DNA of 64,000 bases from Malaya genurostris (lineage: Eukaryota > Arthropoda > Insecta > Diptera > Culicidae), in NCBI RefSeq assembly GCF_030247185.1, contig NC_080571.1, positions 106,971,128 to 107,035,127 of the forward strand. The letters run 5' to 3'. Under the pieces are notes generated by a model. That model saw only the letters and a list, made by a program, of their open reading frames with translations, had not been told where the DNA came from and made no database searches. Positions 22,180 to 33,561 of this stretch are shown one piece after another (the first letter of the stretch is position 1; every line of letters starts with the position of its first letter). Both the position numbers and the translations under genes were made by a program.

Positions 22180-24988
22180 AAATGCGACCATTTCCATCAT
22201 TGTCTACCTTTTGCGCAGTAAGAAACAGAAGAATATTAACGAAATAGAATAGAATGAACAAAAAAATTTTAAAAAAATATTTGACATCAACATTTTACCC
22301 AATAATTGAACGGGTTTTCAAAACCCTCAACCTTGATCGACGTAAAGACCACACCGAGTTGGTAATTCAACAGTAAATTATTATCATCCGACGGCCAGAG
22401 AAAAACCGGTATTACCAACATAGCGGTACGTGTTCCAAGTAATCGCCAGATTTTAACGAAACAATTAATACATGCCAATTAATATCCGTCCCCGAGGCAT
22501 CAAATCATCCGCGAGATGATTTGGTAAGACCGCTGCAACGGCCCGGGAAACCGAAGACCGCCAGTTATCATTGTCCTTCGCCGCTTAAAAAGTACGGTGG
22601 TTTTATGCGCTTCTTAAAGCCAACGAGAAGTACAAATTAATGTGAGCTTCGTGATTATGCAATCATATCGGTTGAGGAAATGTGTTTTAATACTTCTAGT
22701 TACATCCTACGGCTAGCGGGTTAGCTGTTAGTTGAAGTCTTTTGCTCGAAGCTAGCTAAAATTACCATCTGTCGGCTGGTTGGACCACTCGAATCGCCAG
22801 GATGTTCCACTCGCAATCGCATTGAGAGAGAAAAAAAACAGTGTGGGAAAAAAGGTCACCGGGTACTTATCTCAAATCGGATGTTAAATGCGGAGCTGGC
22901 ACATGTAGCAATTAATTTCCCGCAAAGGAGGTACGATTTGAGCACTTCTACTGGTACTGTGCTAGGCGGATAAGGTTCAAAGCAGCAACAGCCACAACAA
23001 CGAAAAATGAAAAATGTTAGGGCTCTCAATCAGTAGATAATGAAATGCGAAATGAGCAATTATTTAAGTGTGTTTACAGCAAAATTAGCTACCGAAACGG
23101 TGCTTCGTCACAACTGGTGTAAGTCAGGTTCAACAGGCTCTTCGACTCACCGAAGTAGGAGGTGGTGTGGAATGTCCAGTGACTAAACTCGAACCCAGCA
23201 TATTTATGTTTGTGTTTGTGAATTACATTGTATTAATATTATTTTATTTGGATAAATAATTAGCAAGAGAAGATTGGAGATCAATTCGACGTAAACACTT
23301 CATAAGGTCAAATAAACCAATAAGAATTTCTCTTGATTTACTTTCTCTTCTGTTAATAACTTTTTAATTTATGCGTTTACTAATAAATATTCATTCACCA
23401 GATATGTAACGTATATTTGTATAATAACGCAGATATAATCGAAAAAAAGTAAGCAAAGAGAATCTGTCAATCGCCTCTAGGCTCTTTTGAAATGTTTACG
23501 TTGAATTTTGTTTTAGAAAGAGACGCCACAGTCTACATGTCAAAATAATGCACGGCATAAAAGTGCCAAAATTTAGCTTGAACTCCTAAGGTTCTGCTGT
23601 TTAATTTAAATCACTGTGCACTGACTAAGACGAAAGCGAAAACAAATTTAACAAAAAACGATTACAAAAAGTTAAGCAGGTTGTGTAAATATTTTAATTT
23701 ATTTTTCGCAACAATCCTAATCCTCAAATTTTAAGTAGTTATTGTTCTTTATTAGCTTCTAATACAGTGTAAATTTTATGTGAAAATATCAAGTTGTTCC
23801 TGACATATGGTCGCTCAACGTAAGGGATAGAATCAAAAAGCTCTTTGTGTTTAAGGGTAAGAGATCGATTTTTATCTTTCTTATATCATATAGTCTCATA
23901 GATTGGTATCCAGATTCGACTTCTCGTTTCGGAATACCATAGCGATGAGTTTTAAACCCATCAATTTGAATAGTAAAAATTACCCTATTCAGTAAACCCT
24001 TCCAGTTTGCAAACTTTTGGTGCTTATTTACTGAACAAACTTACCATACCTGTTCCACAAGCACTGTAAAAAATGATTAAAATCCTCAAAATGGAGCTCA
24101 AATCGATTTAATAAGCTGATTTCCACGAACTAACAGACGAATTTCTCGTCAAATACTATTCAGAGTTGGTAGCACCTTCCTCAAATTTTAATGAAACTTT
24201 TGTGCATGTAGATTTTGTCTCAAAAATACACCTTGCATACCAAGTTTTTCCAAAATTTAACTAGACTATCTTTTGAAAAGGGTTAAACCTTCAGTCGAAA
24301 AATAACAAATCCTACAGAAAAGTGTTGTGCTAGTGATTACCACAAAATCAGTCCAATTTTAGAATGAAAACGCTAAGTCCTACAGCGAAAAAATACCATT
24401 TGAAAAATTTAAAATCGATTTTTTTATTTAAACGAAATATTGTCCTAAGGTAGGTAAATATGTTTTCAAATATATAGCAAGATGGACGTTTTAAAGGAAA
24501 ACAGTATTTTTATCTGAAACTTTTAATTGTTCAGTACTGATACTTTTGGCAGATATGACACTAATACTGGAAAAAATAATCAGTGTGGATAAAAGTTTTT
24601 GTTATAAAACACTTCCTTTTGACTGATAGGAAACATATTCACCTATACTGTGATAAAATTTCATCAAAATCGAAATCGGCGATTTGTTGTAAATCGACTT
24701 AAAATTTGTGAAATTGATTTTTTCCTTATCGAGCGTATGAGATGGATTGAGAAGTAATTGGAACCCCAAATTGTTGTTTATAGCCCTGGTAGCGATGCTC
24801 TTATGTACTGGCACATTGTCACGGAAAAACTATTGCTTCATGTGAGACCAATCACTAAAAGCATCTGATTTCGGGAGGGCCAAGACCCATCTGGGTACAT
24901 GTCTGAATGAGACCTTTCATGTCTAATACAAACTTTATGAATTTCATCCAGATTAGCCATGCGGTTTCGTAATCACAAGGTGATATAC
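22180..24988. other. Low-repeat island; no gene recognised
   Basis: The segment 22500-23220 is richer in G+C than its surroundings, shares no sequence with other parts of the window that I noticed, and has no ORF of note. It could hold non-coding exon or regulatory sequence of a host gene. From 23220 to 24988 the DNA is A/T-rich and featureless. Confidence 0.4.
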
Positions 24989-24990
24989 TA

Positions 24991-25510
24991 CTGTGAGCAA
25001 AAAATAGTAAGACTTCGTTCATAATTTCAAATTTCTTTATTTATTCTTCCAAATCTATTTCGTCCCCCTCAAAGTAATCCTCCCCCTCTCTGACTATTTA
25101 TAGTCGATTCTCAGCAATTCCTTTATTTTATTGGCGCGTTCGTCATCAGTTCATGTTGATGGCGGTTCTGGACGTGGTTCGTCGTCAACGCGTTCTCGAC
25201 CCTCTTTGGACAACTTGTACCAATCAAAAACACTTGCTCTCGACACACAATTATCACCGCCAGAAATTTGATGCCACACACAAATTTTAATGGAACTTCT
25301 TTAATGAATAACTTCACTCATTGTAAAAATCTCCAATTGCACTTTTAATACTTCAAAAAGACAGACGCATACTACACACTAATAAATATTTTGACGTGAC
25401 TCTTGGCACAGATGTCACTGACAGTCATATAAACCAAGAAAAAAATATTTCGACGAAAACGGTTTCAGCGCTAAATATAATTTAAAACTCTTACCACTTT
25501 TAGCCCACAG
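24991..25510 (-). mobile_element. Mariner deletion derivative with TIRs and TA target site
   Basis: A 520-bp element with TA at both edges (24989-24990 and 25511-25512) and inverted ends CTGTGAGCAAAAAATAGTAA and CTGTGGGCTAAAAGTGGTAA. On the minus strand it begins a mariner N-terminus from about 25321 (MSEVIH*RSSIKI ... NCVSRASVFDWYKLSKEGRE, RVDDEPRPEPPST). After LLRIDY it jumps to the transposase C-terminus EDYFEGDEIDLEE* near 25060. The whole catalytic domain is missing, but both ends are kept, so it could have been mobilised in trans. It is a third mariner subfamily, distinct from those at 1-860 and 30257-33029. Confidence 0.8.
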
Positions 25511-25512
25511 TA

Positions 25513-26200
25513 ATATGCAAATTTTCATACTCTTAGTTTGATACGATAGGTCTAAGGATCCCGTAGAATAACTTGATTAGAGCTGATAGAATTTGATTCA
25601 GATCTAACATCACTATCCGGAGTTACTGGGTGATAAGTGTGAAAATTAGAAATTCAGTAAGTGAAATTGAAACCTTGCTGAAAGAAAAAAATGCTGTTTA
25701 TGTGGGCTCCGGTAATTACTGGTTTAATCACATTTCCCTAACTTAGAACCAATTTTTTTAAGTTGCTAATTTAATATCAGAATATAATTTTACAGATATT
25801 TAAATTATTCACAGAATGTATATGATGATGCTGAAAAGTCACCAATTTCGACTGAATACGCAACTTTAATTTTAGCAATTCAAATCTAATTCGTATTGAA
25901 ATAAATAATACATGAAATGAAAATAATTTTAAAATCAGATTGAAAGTAATAAATTTGCTTCTCCACAAAGTAGCGGTTTTCGAGATATTTAGACATGAAA
26001 ATCAAAGTACTCAGATTTTTGTTGAATTACACAGTTTTAGCCAGTTATAGGAAAATATATATTAATATTGGATGAATCGAGTCAATCCAAATTTTCAGGT
26101 GTTGTTCCCAATTTCTATTGCTCGATCGAGAACGAAGGGAAATTCCTTCCAAAAATATATACGCCCTTTTCAAAAGTTTGTCTTGAGTTGAACTCATATC
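25513..26200. other. No gene recognised
   Basis: A/T-rich DNA with weak traces of the dispersed repeat near 25600-25650 (TCCGGAGTTACTGGGTGATAA). No coding signal. Confidence 0.45.
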
Positions 26201-26329
26201 GATACCGAGTCGATGCTTTGAGATATCGATACATTCTTTCAATAATCGAGTATTTTATGTATCGATATCGCATCAGAGCGATACTGTTTGTATCGACACT
26301 TTTGTTCTCGATACTTACAGTATCCTTAA
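26200..26329. repeat. TATCGATA-rich degenerate array
   Basis: Repeated ATCGATAC, TATCGATATC and CGATACT words next to a SINE. A similar cluster lies at about 27285-27385, beyond the intervening foldback element. The two may be halves of one repeat split by later insertions. Confidence 0.5.
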
Positions 26330-26439
26330 CCTTAAGGTCATTCGCCTCTTCAGGTTAGAAAAACTTTCTAACCCTATGTGCGGAATTAGGAATCGAACCC
26401 AGGTGGCTGCGTGAAAGGCATCACGCCATACCCGTCCCC
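26330..26439 (-). mobile_element. tRNA-derived SINE, copy 1 (5' part)
   Basis: Read on the minus strand it starts GGGGACGGGTATGGCGTGAT, keeps the B box GGGTTCGATTCC and continues into CGCACATAGGGTTAGAAAG and GAAGAGGCGAATGACC. It is the same family as the full copy at 57154-57316. The tail diverges and no target-site duplication was found. Confidence 0.75.
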
Positions 26440-26523
26440 AACGAAACATTCTTATTTCTTCGGCTTCGACGAAGCGCCAAACTGACAATCTCACTTCGTC
26501 CCACAGGTGCGAATTGAATTTGA

Positions 26524-27153
26524 TTGTCAATTGATGTAAAAAAATTTAGACGTGCTGAACAATATGCAATATGCAATCATATGCAATAATTTTCTGTTTT
26601 CGAGATATATTGCAAATAAATCACACATTATTACATCGGCTTTTGGCTTTGGCTTTTAACGCGAAATAAATATATTGTAAAGCAACACTTGACCAAAAAG
26701 CCATCTTTCAATAAATTACAATAAAGTGGTCGTACCGTCTTCACCATCGAAACAACGTATTGAGTACATTACATCACCTTAACTGAATACTGTATATGAT
26801 TCTGATATGAAATTATGTATCTTTACGTGTAATATTTCAACCTTTAGAACGACACCAAGATTGTTGTGATATTATATCTTGATCGCTGCACATCAGTAGT
26901 GAGTAGTGATGTGCAGCAATTTTGGTGTAATATCACGAATGTGTGTCGTTATGAGAGTTGTAATATTACACGAAAAGATACATAATTTCCTGTCAGAACC
27001 CCAGTCTAAGTATTCAGTCAAGCTGATGTAATCTACTCAATACGCTGATTACATGTAATAACGTCTGATTTATTTGCAATATTTCTTCAAATCAGAAAAT
27101 TATTGCATTTGATGTTCAGTACGTCTAAATTTTTTACATAGATTGATAATCAC
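26524..27153. repeat. Foldback element with about 300-bp arms
   Basis: The two halves are inverted copies centred at about 26902, where GCTGCACATCA and TGATGTGCAGC flank the core. Outer ends pair as TAAAAAAATTTAGACGTGCTG and CAGTACGTCTAAATTTTTTA. Paired landmarks along the arms include TTACGTGTAATATT with AATATTACACGAAAA and CGTATTGAGTA with TACTCAATACG. The left arm carries about 100 bp extra (roughly 26640-26755) containing TTTTGGCTTTGGCTTTT. No ORF. Confidence 0.75.
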
Positions 27154-28680
27154 ATTGAGATTGTTAGAATTCTTTTTTTACTGCGTGGATACACCTTTCT
27201 GTACATCATAAAATAATGCCACAGTATACAATTTTATTTTATTTTGAAATGATTGCTGCGCAAGTGTCAATTGATTCCCAAAAGTTATCGATCCTTTATT
27301 GCTTATTGATACCTTGTTTCGATACCCAAAATTTTGGTATCCCGATACCATCGATACTTTGCCTTTCGAGTACCATCCCTAGTTGTCATATTGTAAACGT
27401 ATACGAAGTTTCATCCAGATCTAAATATGTGAAGTCTGACGATTTGCTACTCTTTTCTGGTATTACTCTCCAATCGAATTTGGATATATACGACTAGCTA
27501 TTATAATTTCTTACAAGCACGAAACCAAAGATCTCAGTTCCTTGTACAAACCTTAAAGCTTAACTTTTAAAATAAAAATTAATGCCTTTTGAGACCGAAT
27601 TTTTAGGCAAAAAATTTGAATTATTCGAGACGTGTATGCAACACTAAGTCTACTGTTTCCATCTGTCCTCTTACTAAATGATTGACGCTATTCGTAAAAT
27701 CTGGTCATAATTGATTCACCAACCATTCGCACCGCCAATTTTTATATTTTTTTAACATAAAACACTCATCAGCATAATTCAAAGTATCCCTCAAGGTCTT
27801 CACCAGCTTCTAATCCGAATTCGCTGCTCAAGTGCCAAAGTTTCGAAACCTTCCGCCACTAATGCAAATCACCGGCCACAAAATGGGTCATTGTTGCATG
27901 GGTGGTTGATTTGCATGATGCTGTATTATCAAAACAATGTTTACCCGAAAATTATCTCTCCATGCGTCCATCATCCACCGAACCGCCGCCAGCCAAGACC
28001 GGTTTGTAGGAAGATGGTGAAAAAAAAAAGATTTGACAACAAGAGGAGAAAAAAAAACAAATCACGCAATATGAACCAAACTCAACGAAAAACAACCCTC
28101 GAAACGACTACACACGCTTTCCCCTCCGGGTCCAACACTTGGTTGATTACATAACGGCGTTTTACATGTTCATCCGACAACAACAAAAAAAAAGTCCACC
28201 GACCTTTCCCAATACCTACGCCGCCCTATTTTCTCGCTAAGCCCAATGTAGCTCAGCCTGTACTTTTTTATCGCTGTATCACGATCTTTCGTTTGGCCCA
28301 GTGGGTCATCGGCGGCACTGCCATCGGAACCACTTTCGGGGAGACTCTTCAAACCAGTTGTCTGGCCTGGAATCGATTATTACTACATACTGCTGTAAGA
28401 GGAGACCTACAACAGCTGCTGGTAAGATAGCGCTTCGAGCAGAGTATACTCCCACAATCTGACTCCGTGGGTGATTAAATGCCTTTTGCATTACAAGGTT
28501 TCAAATCTGGTGAAAATTGCTAGTCTGATATGTTCCGGCTAAACCCCGTAATGAACTGCAATTTCTTATATAGTCTCCTCATCGAAATGGAATATTGAAA
28601 TAATCTATGCTGCTCATATAAAACCATGGCTGCTAAATCATGGTGATTCCTTGTTAAAATCCATAGCCCAACGGATTGCA
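27154..28680. other. Low-repeat island; no gene recognised
   Basis: 27840-28510 has higher G+C and no similarity to the repeats in this window. A plus-strand ORF at 27891-28154 is rich in Lys/Arg from low-complexity A runs and lacks a recognisable domain. It could be host non-coding or regulatory sequence. Confidence 0.4.
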
Positions 28681-30190
28681 CGAAAAGTTTATTTTGCCTT
28701 TCTTGTAACAAAAGGTTTTGCAATCACTAAGAAAACCGACCGAAGCCCGGATGGCAAGTTTCATGTAGCATTCGAATCAGCTCGTCACTAATCAGGTTTA
28801 CCTTCCCTATAAATTTTCTATTTTTCATTTTCATCTAGATTTGACTTCCGGTAATAAAAATGCAAAAATGAACTAATTTCTCAATAATAGATAGTAAATT
28901 CCTCCAGCCCTTGTTAGTTAATGACCACACAAGCACTCCTTGGTTATGCCGGTTCCTAGATTTCGATACCATAAATACCGGAAATAATAATCAAAAACTT
29001 CAAATCGGAACGTACGATGTATACTCAAAGATGACTCAATCGATTTTCTCATACTTCGATTCAAATGACCTGTCTTACAGTTCCATTCAAAATTTCTGAA
29101 CTTGATTTGGATCTGACTTCTGGTAATTTAAGGTATTTAAGAGCTGGGGACATGACGCTTAAGACGTAAGTTTTTTAATAATTTAATTTCAATGGAGTTT
29201 ACCGCTCGAGTTGTATTTTTTTCGGGTTGCAAAACTGCTGAAAACTGCAACACTCGATTATTTCGACTTTTAAGGCTTATACCATGAATCTACCTTGACG
29301 AAGTATAGATACAACGCGATTAAAAATTAAGTCTTAATTAAGGAGAACGTGCCACTTGAGCCAATAAGTTCTGAAAGATCTCGTGGTCCCATATAAAATT
29401 CCTGAATTTCATCCGGATTCGACCTTTGCTTCCGGAGATATAGGGTAAAGTGTGTTAAATGTTGTATACCGTCACTTAAAGCGGCGAAAGAAAATACGTA
29501 AATAAATTTCTAAACTGGACTCAAAGATAGCCACTATCAGTAAGTAGCTAAACAAACTGATTTCGGATAACCTGGTTTCCGGTTCCGGAGCATCAGAAAT
29601 AGTGGTCATAAATTCAAAAATAGATCTTCAAACGCAAGGTCTCGTGGTCTCATACGGAATTTCTGAATATCATCAGTAAACAGCTAAGCAAACCGATTCC
29701 AACTATCCTGGTTCACGGTTTCCAGTTCCGGAAGCACCGGAAATAGTGATTATATATTCCAAAATGGATCTCACTCTCTTTTCTCAGCGATGGTTGGACC
29801 AATTTCCACAATCCTGGTTCCCGGTTTTCGATTAACGACTGTATTACCTCAGTCACATGCCCAAAAATTGATCTTACACACTTTTGTCTGAGAAATTCAA
29901 AACCGATATTCCCAATCTTAGGGTAAAATGATAGGTCTTATGTTCCTACCAAAACTTACTGTATATTTTTGGATTCAACAAAAATTTACACCGTAGTTTA
30001 GAGTACGATGACAAAATCGTAGAAAATTTTTAAAATTTAAATAAAAACTAGTACAGTTAGTACGGCATGTTAGTTGATGGCCATACGAGCCGACGTCGAT
30101 TATACCAGTTCTCGGATTCCGGTTCCGGAAGTACCTACAAAAGTGGAACTTACTTCTCTTTCTCGTGTTTGATTCTGAAGGTTATATAGT
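28681..30190 (-). repeat. Dispersed repeat, minus-oriented copies
   Basis: Begins with the reversed family end (TTTTGCCTTTCTTGTAACAA) and contains several units with TCATCCGGATTCGAC, GGTTCCGGAAGCACCGGAA and CAAACCGATT. It resembles the satellite at 31087-32697 read on the other strand, but is diverged and broken by other A/T-rich text. Confidence 0.65.
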
Positions 30191-30256
30191 TAATGCCCAA
30201 ACAATCCCTTGAATTCTTTTAAAAATTATTTAAAAAAAAAACATCACAGTATTATA

Positions 30257-33029
30257 ACAGATCGGCTAAAAAGTTCGTATCGTTTCTATGAGAGGGCGCC
30301 ACTAGAATTAAATCCAAACCATTTTCAGTTAGTACCAACCTTCAAAAGATACGTGTATAAATTTGACAGCTGTCTGATTATTAGTTTGTGAGATATTGCA
30401 TTTTGAGTGAAGCTACTTTTGTTATTGTGAAAAAAATGGAAAAAAAGGAATTTCGTGTGTTGATGAAACACTACTTTTTGATGAAGAAAAGTGCCGCCGA
30501 TACCAAAAAATGGCTTGATGAGTGTTATCTAGACTCTGCACCGGGCGAAGCAACAATTAGTAAGTGGTTTGCAAAATTTCGTACTGGTCATATGAGCACC
30601 GAAGACGATGAACGCAGTGGACGTCCAAAAGAGGCTGTTACCAATGAAAACGTGAAAAAAATCCACAAAATGATTTTCAATGACCATAAAGTGAAGTTGA
30701 TCGAGATAGCTGACACCCTTAAGATATCAAAGGAACGACGGACATATTATTCACGAATATTTGGATATGAGAAAGCTTTGTGCAAAATGGGTGCCGCGTG
30801 AGCTCACAATCGATCAAAAACAACAACGAACAACCTGTTTTAATCCACCTAGTGGTGTAATGATGCCTTTCTCATGTACACATAATATTGTGTTATTCTA
30901 TTAAAAACATTTCTCTTCGATGTTTTAAAATAACCAAGTGATTGTTTATGCATAACATACAGAATAAAACAGTGCTTTGATTGCGTAAGCCATCTTTAAG
31001 AGAACGACACTTCCGGAACCCGAGAATCGGTATAATCGAAGTCGGTTCGTACGGCCACCAACTAACATGACACACGAACTCTTCTAGTACGCACCCTATA
31101 ACTCAGGATTCGGAAGTCGGATCCGGATGAAATTCAGGAATTCTGTATAAGACCGGAAGACCTTTCATTTGAATCTAAGTTTGTGGAAATCGGTCAAACC
31201 ATCGCTGAGAAAAGTGAGTGAGATCCAATTTGGTATATATGACCACTATTTCCGGTACTTCCGGAACCGGATACCGGGAACCAGGATAGCCGGAATCGGT
31301 TTGTTTAGTTGCCTACTGATAATGACTATCGATTTGTGTAGTTTTGAGACCAGTTTACAAAATTTTTTACGTTTTTTGTTTCGCCGGTTTAAGTGACGGT
31401 GTACAATATTGAACACACTTTACCCTATAATTCCGGAACCGGACGTCGGATCCAGATGAATTTCAGGAATCTCGTATGGGATCACGAGACCTTTCATTTG
31501 AATCTAAGTTTGTGGAAATCGGTCAAACCATCGCTGAGAAAAGTGAGTGAGATCCATTTTGGTATATATGACCACTATTTCCGGTACTTCCGGAACCGGA
31601 TACCGGGAACCAGGATAGCCGGAATCGGTTTGTTTAGTTGCCTACTGATAATGACTATCGATTTGTGTGGTTTTAAGACCAATTTAGAATAATTTTTACG
31701 TTTTTTGTTTCACCGGTTTAAGTGACGGTGTACAATATTGAACACACTTTACCCTATAATTCCGGAACCGGACGTCGGATCCAGATGAATTTCAGGAATC
31801 TCGTATGGGATCACGAGACCTTTCATTTGAATCTAAGTTTGTGGAAATCGGTCAAACCATCGCTGAGAAAAGTGAGTGAGACCCATTTGGGTATATATGA
31901 CCACTATTTCCGGTACTTCCGGAACCGGATACCGGGAACCAGGATAGACGGAATCGGTTTGTTTAGTTGCCTACTGATAATGACTATCGATTTGTGTTGT
32001 TTTGAGACCAGTTTAGAATTTTTTTTACGTTTTTTGTTTCGCCGGTTTAAGTGACGGTGTACAATATTGAACACACTTTACCCTATAATTCCGGAACCGG
32101 ACGTCGGATCCAGATGAATTTCAGGAATTCCGTATGGAATCACGAGACCTTTCATTTGAATCTAAGTTTGTGGAAATCGGTCAAACCATCGCTGAGAAAA
32201 GTGAGTGAGATCCATTTTGGTATATATGACCACTATTTCCGGTACTTCCGGAACCGGATACCGGGAACCAGGATAGCCGAAATCGGTTTGTTTAGTTGCC
32301 TACTGATAATGACTATCGATTTGTGTAGTTTTGAGACCAGTTTACAAATTTTTTTACGTTTTTTGTTTCGCCGGTTTAAGTGACGGTGTACAATATTGAA
32401 GACACTTTACCCTATTATTCCGGAACCGGAAGTCGGATCCGGATGAAATTCAGGAATTCCGTATGGGACTTCGAGACCTTTCATTTGAATTCTAGTTTGT
32501 CAAAATCGGTTCAGCCATCTCCGAGAAAACCTAGTGAGATTATTTGACACATACACACACACACACACATACATACACACAGACATTGCTCAGCTCGATG
32601 AACTGAGTCGAATGGTATATGACACTTGGCCCTCCGGGCCAATTTTCACTGGTCGGTTTTTCAAGTGATTGCATAACCTTTCTATATGAGAAAGGCAAAA
32701 CCATGCTGAAATTGAACGAATTGGGCTTCGAATTGCTCCCTCATCCACCGTATTTTCCAGATTTGGCCCCAGTGACTTTTTCCTGTTCTCAGACCTCAAG
32801 AGAATGCTCGCTGGTAAAAAATTTAGAAACAATGAAGAGGTAATCGCTGAAACTGAGGCCTATTTTGAGGCAAAGGACAAATCGTACTACAAAAATGGTA
32901 TCGAAAAGTTGGAAGATCGCTATAATCGCTGTATCGCCTCTGATGGCAATTATGTTGAATAATAAAAACGAATTTTGGCAAAAAAATGTGTGTTTCTATT
33001 AAACGATACGAACTTTTCAGCCGAACTGT
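30257..33029 (+). mobile_element. Irritans-type mariner split by a 1.87-kb insertion
   Basis: The TIRs are ACAGATCGGCTAAAAAGTTC (left) and, inverted, ACAGTTCGGCTGAAAAGTTC (right), with TA at 30255-30256 and 33030-33031. The transposase starts MEKKEFRVLMKHYF at 30436, runs through WLDECYLDSAPGEATISKWF and the HTH KLIEIADTLKISKER, frameshifts near 30735, and stops matching at DQKQQR (about 30830). It resumes at 32700 (LKLNELGFELLPHPPY.PDLAP) and runs to about 32961 (GNYVE). Both first catalytic Asp motifs (MDETW and HQDNAP) are lost at the insertion. A 4-C run at 32767-32770 breaks the frame just before the third Asp. It is closely related to the copy at 45484-46768. Confidence 0.9.
30831..32697 (+). 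repeat. Insertion in mariner carrying a 329-bp tandem satellite
   Basis: Exact 329-bp period: GTGACGGTGTACAATATTGA starts at 31393, 31722, 32051 and 32380. A partial unit precedes (about 31087-31392), and the last copy runs into a distinct end with a CA microsatellite (about 32550-32585), ACTGAGTCGAATGG and TATGAGAAAGGC. Each unit contains CCGGAACCGG-type palindromes and repeats an ORF of about 110 codons that I regard as non-coding. The left end (30833-30873) is a reversed copy of a terminal module also found at 33052-33093. Confidence 0.85.
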
Positions 33030-33047
33030 TACATGAGAATATGATTG

Positions 33048-33095
33048 ATATGAGAAAGGCATCATTACACCACTAGGTGGATTAAAACAGGTTTT
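33048..33095 (+). repeat. Conserved repeat-end module
   Basis: ATGAGAAAGGCATCATTACA followed by CCACTAGGTGGATTAAAACA. The same module occurs plus-oriented at 46985-47031 and inverted at 30833-30873. It looks like one terminus of the dispersed family. Confidence 0.7.
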
Positions 33096-33239
33096 TATAT
33101 AACTTTCATAAATATTAGTAAGAAATTCATCAAAAAACTTTTCCTACAATCTTGAATAAGAATGAAAAAGTTCAAGCATACACTAGCTCAACCTTTTCAA
33201 TATATTAATTTGTGTTCACTCTAAATGCCGGATTGAAAT

Positions 33240-33545
33240 TCGTTTTCCCGGAACCAGTTTTTTGAGTCTACGTTTATGAAAATCTACTCAGTCTTATGAG
33301 TTCCGAGTTCCGTTTTCGAGTTTTTGACCACTATTTCCAGTGTTTCTGGACAAGGTATAGCTGAGATCGATTCGTTTGACCAGCAACTAGCTTAACCTAA
33401 TAGTTGAAAAAAGTCTATTTGAATTAAAGTTTGTGGAAATCGGTCCTGCCGTTTCTGAGAAACTGGAGTAATTTCTAGTTTTGAGTACATGATTTATTTT
33501 CCTAGTACTTCCGGGACCGGGAACGCAAATCCGATATATTCGGTC
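33240..33545 (+). repeat. Dispersed repeat fragment
   Basis: Family words TTGAATTAAAGTTTGTGGAA, ATCGGTCCTGCCGTTTCTGA and CTTCCGGGACCGGGAA appear in the usual order. The fragment ends where ORF1-only retroelement copy 2 begins. Confidence 0.6.
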
Positions 33546-33561
33546 ATCAACTAACCAGATC

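Noticed and set aside
31393..32383. Three consecutive ORFs of about 100-110 codons with near-identical products
   Set aside because: They are the same frame of the 329-bp satellite read three times. The period is not a multiple of three, the content matches no domain, and diverged copies of the family elsewhere do not keep the frame open.
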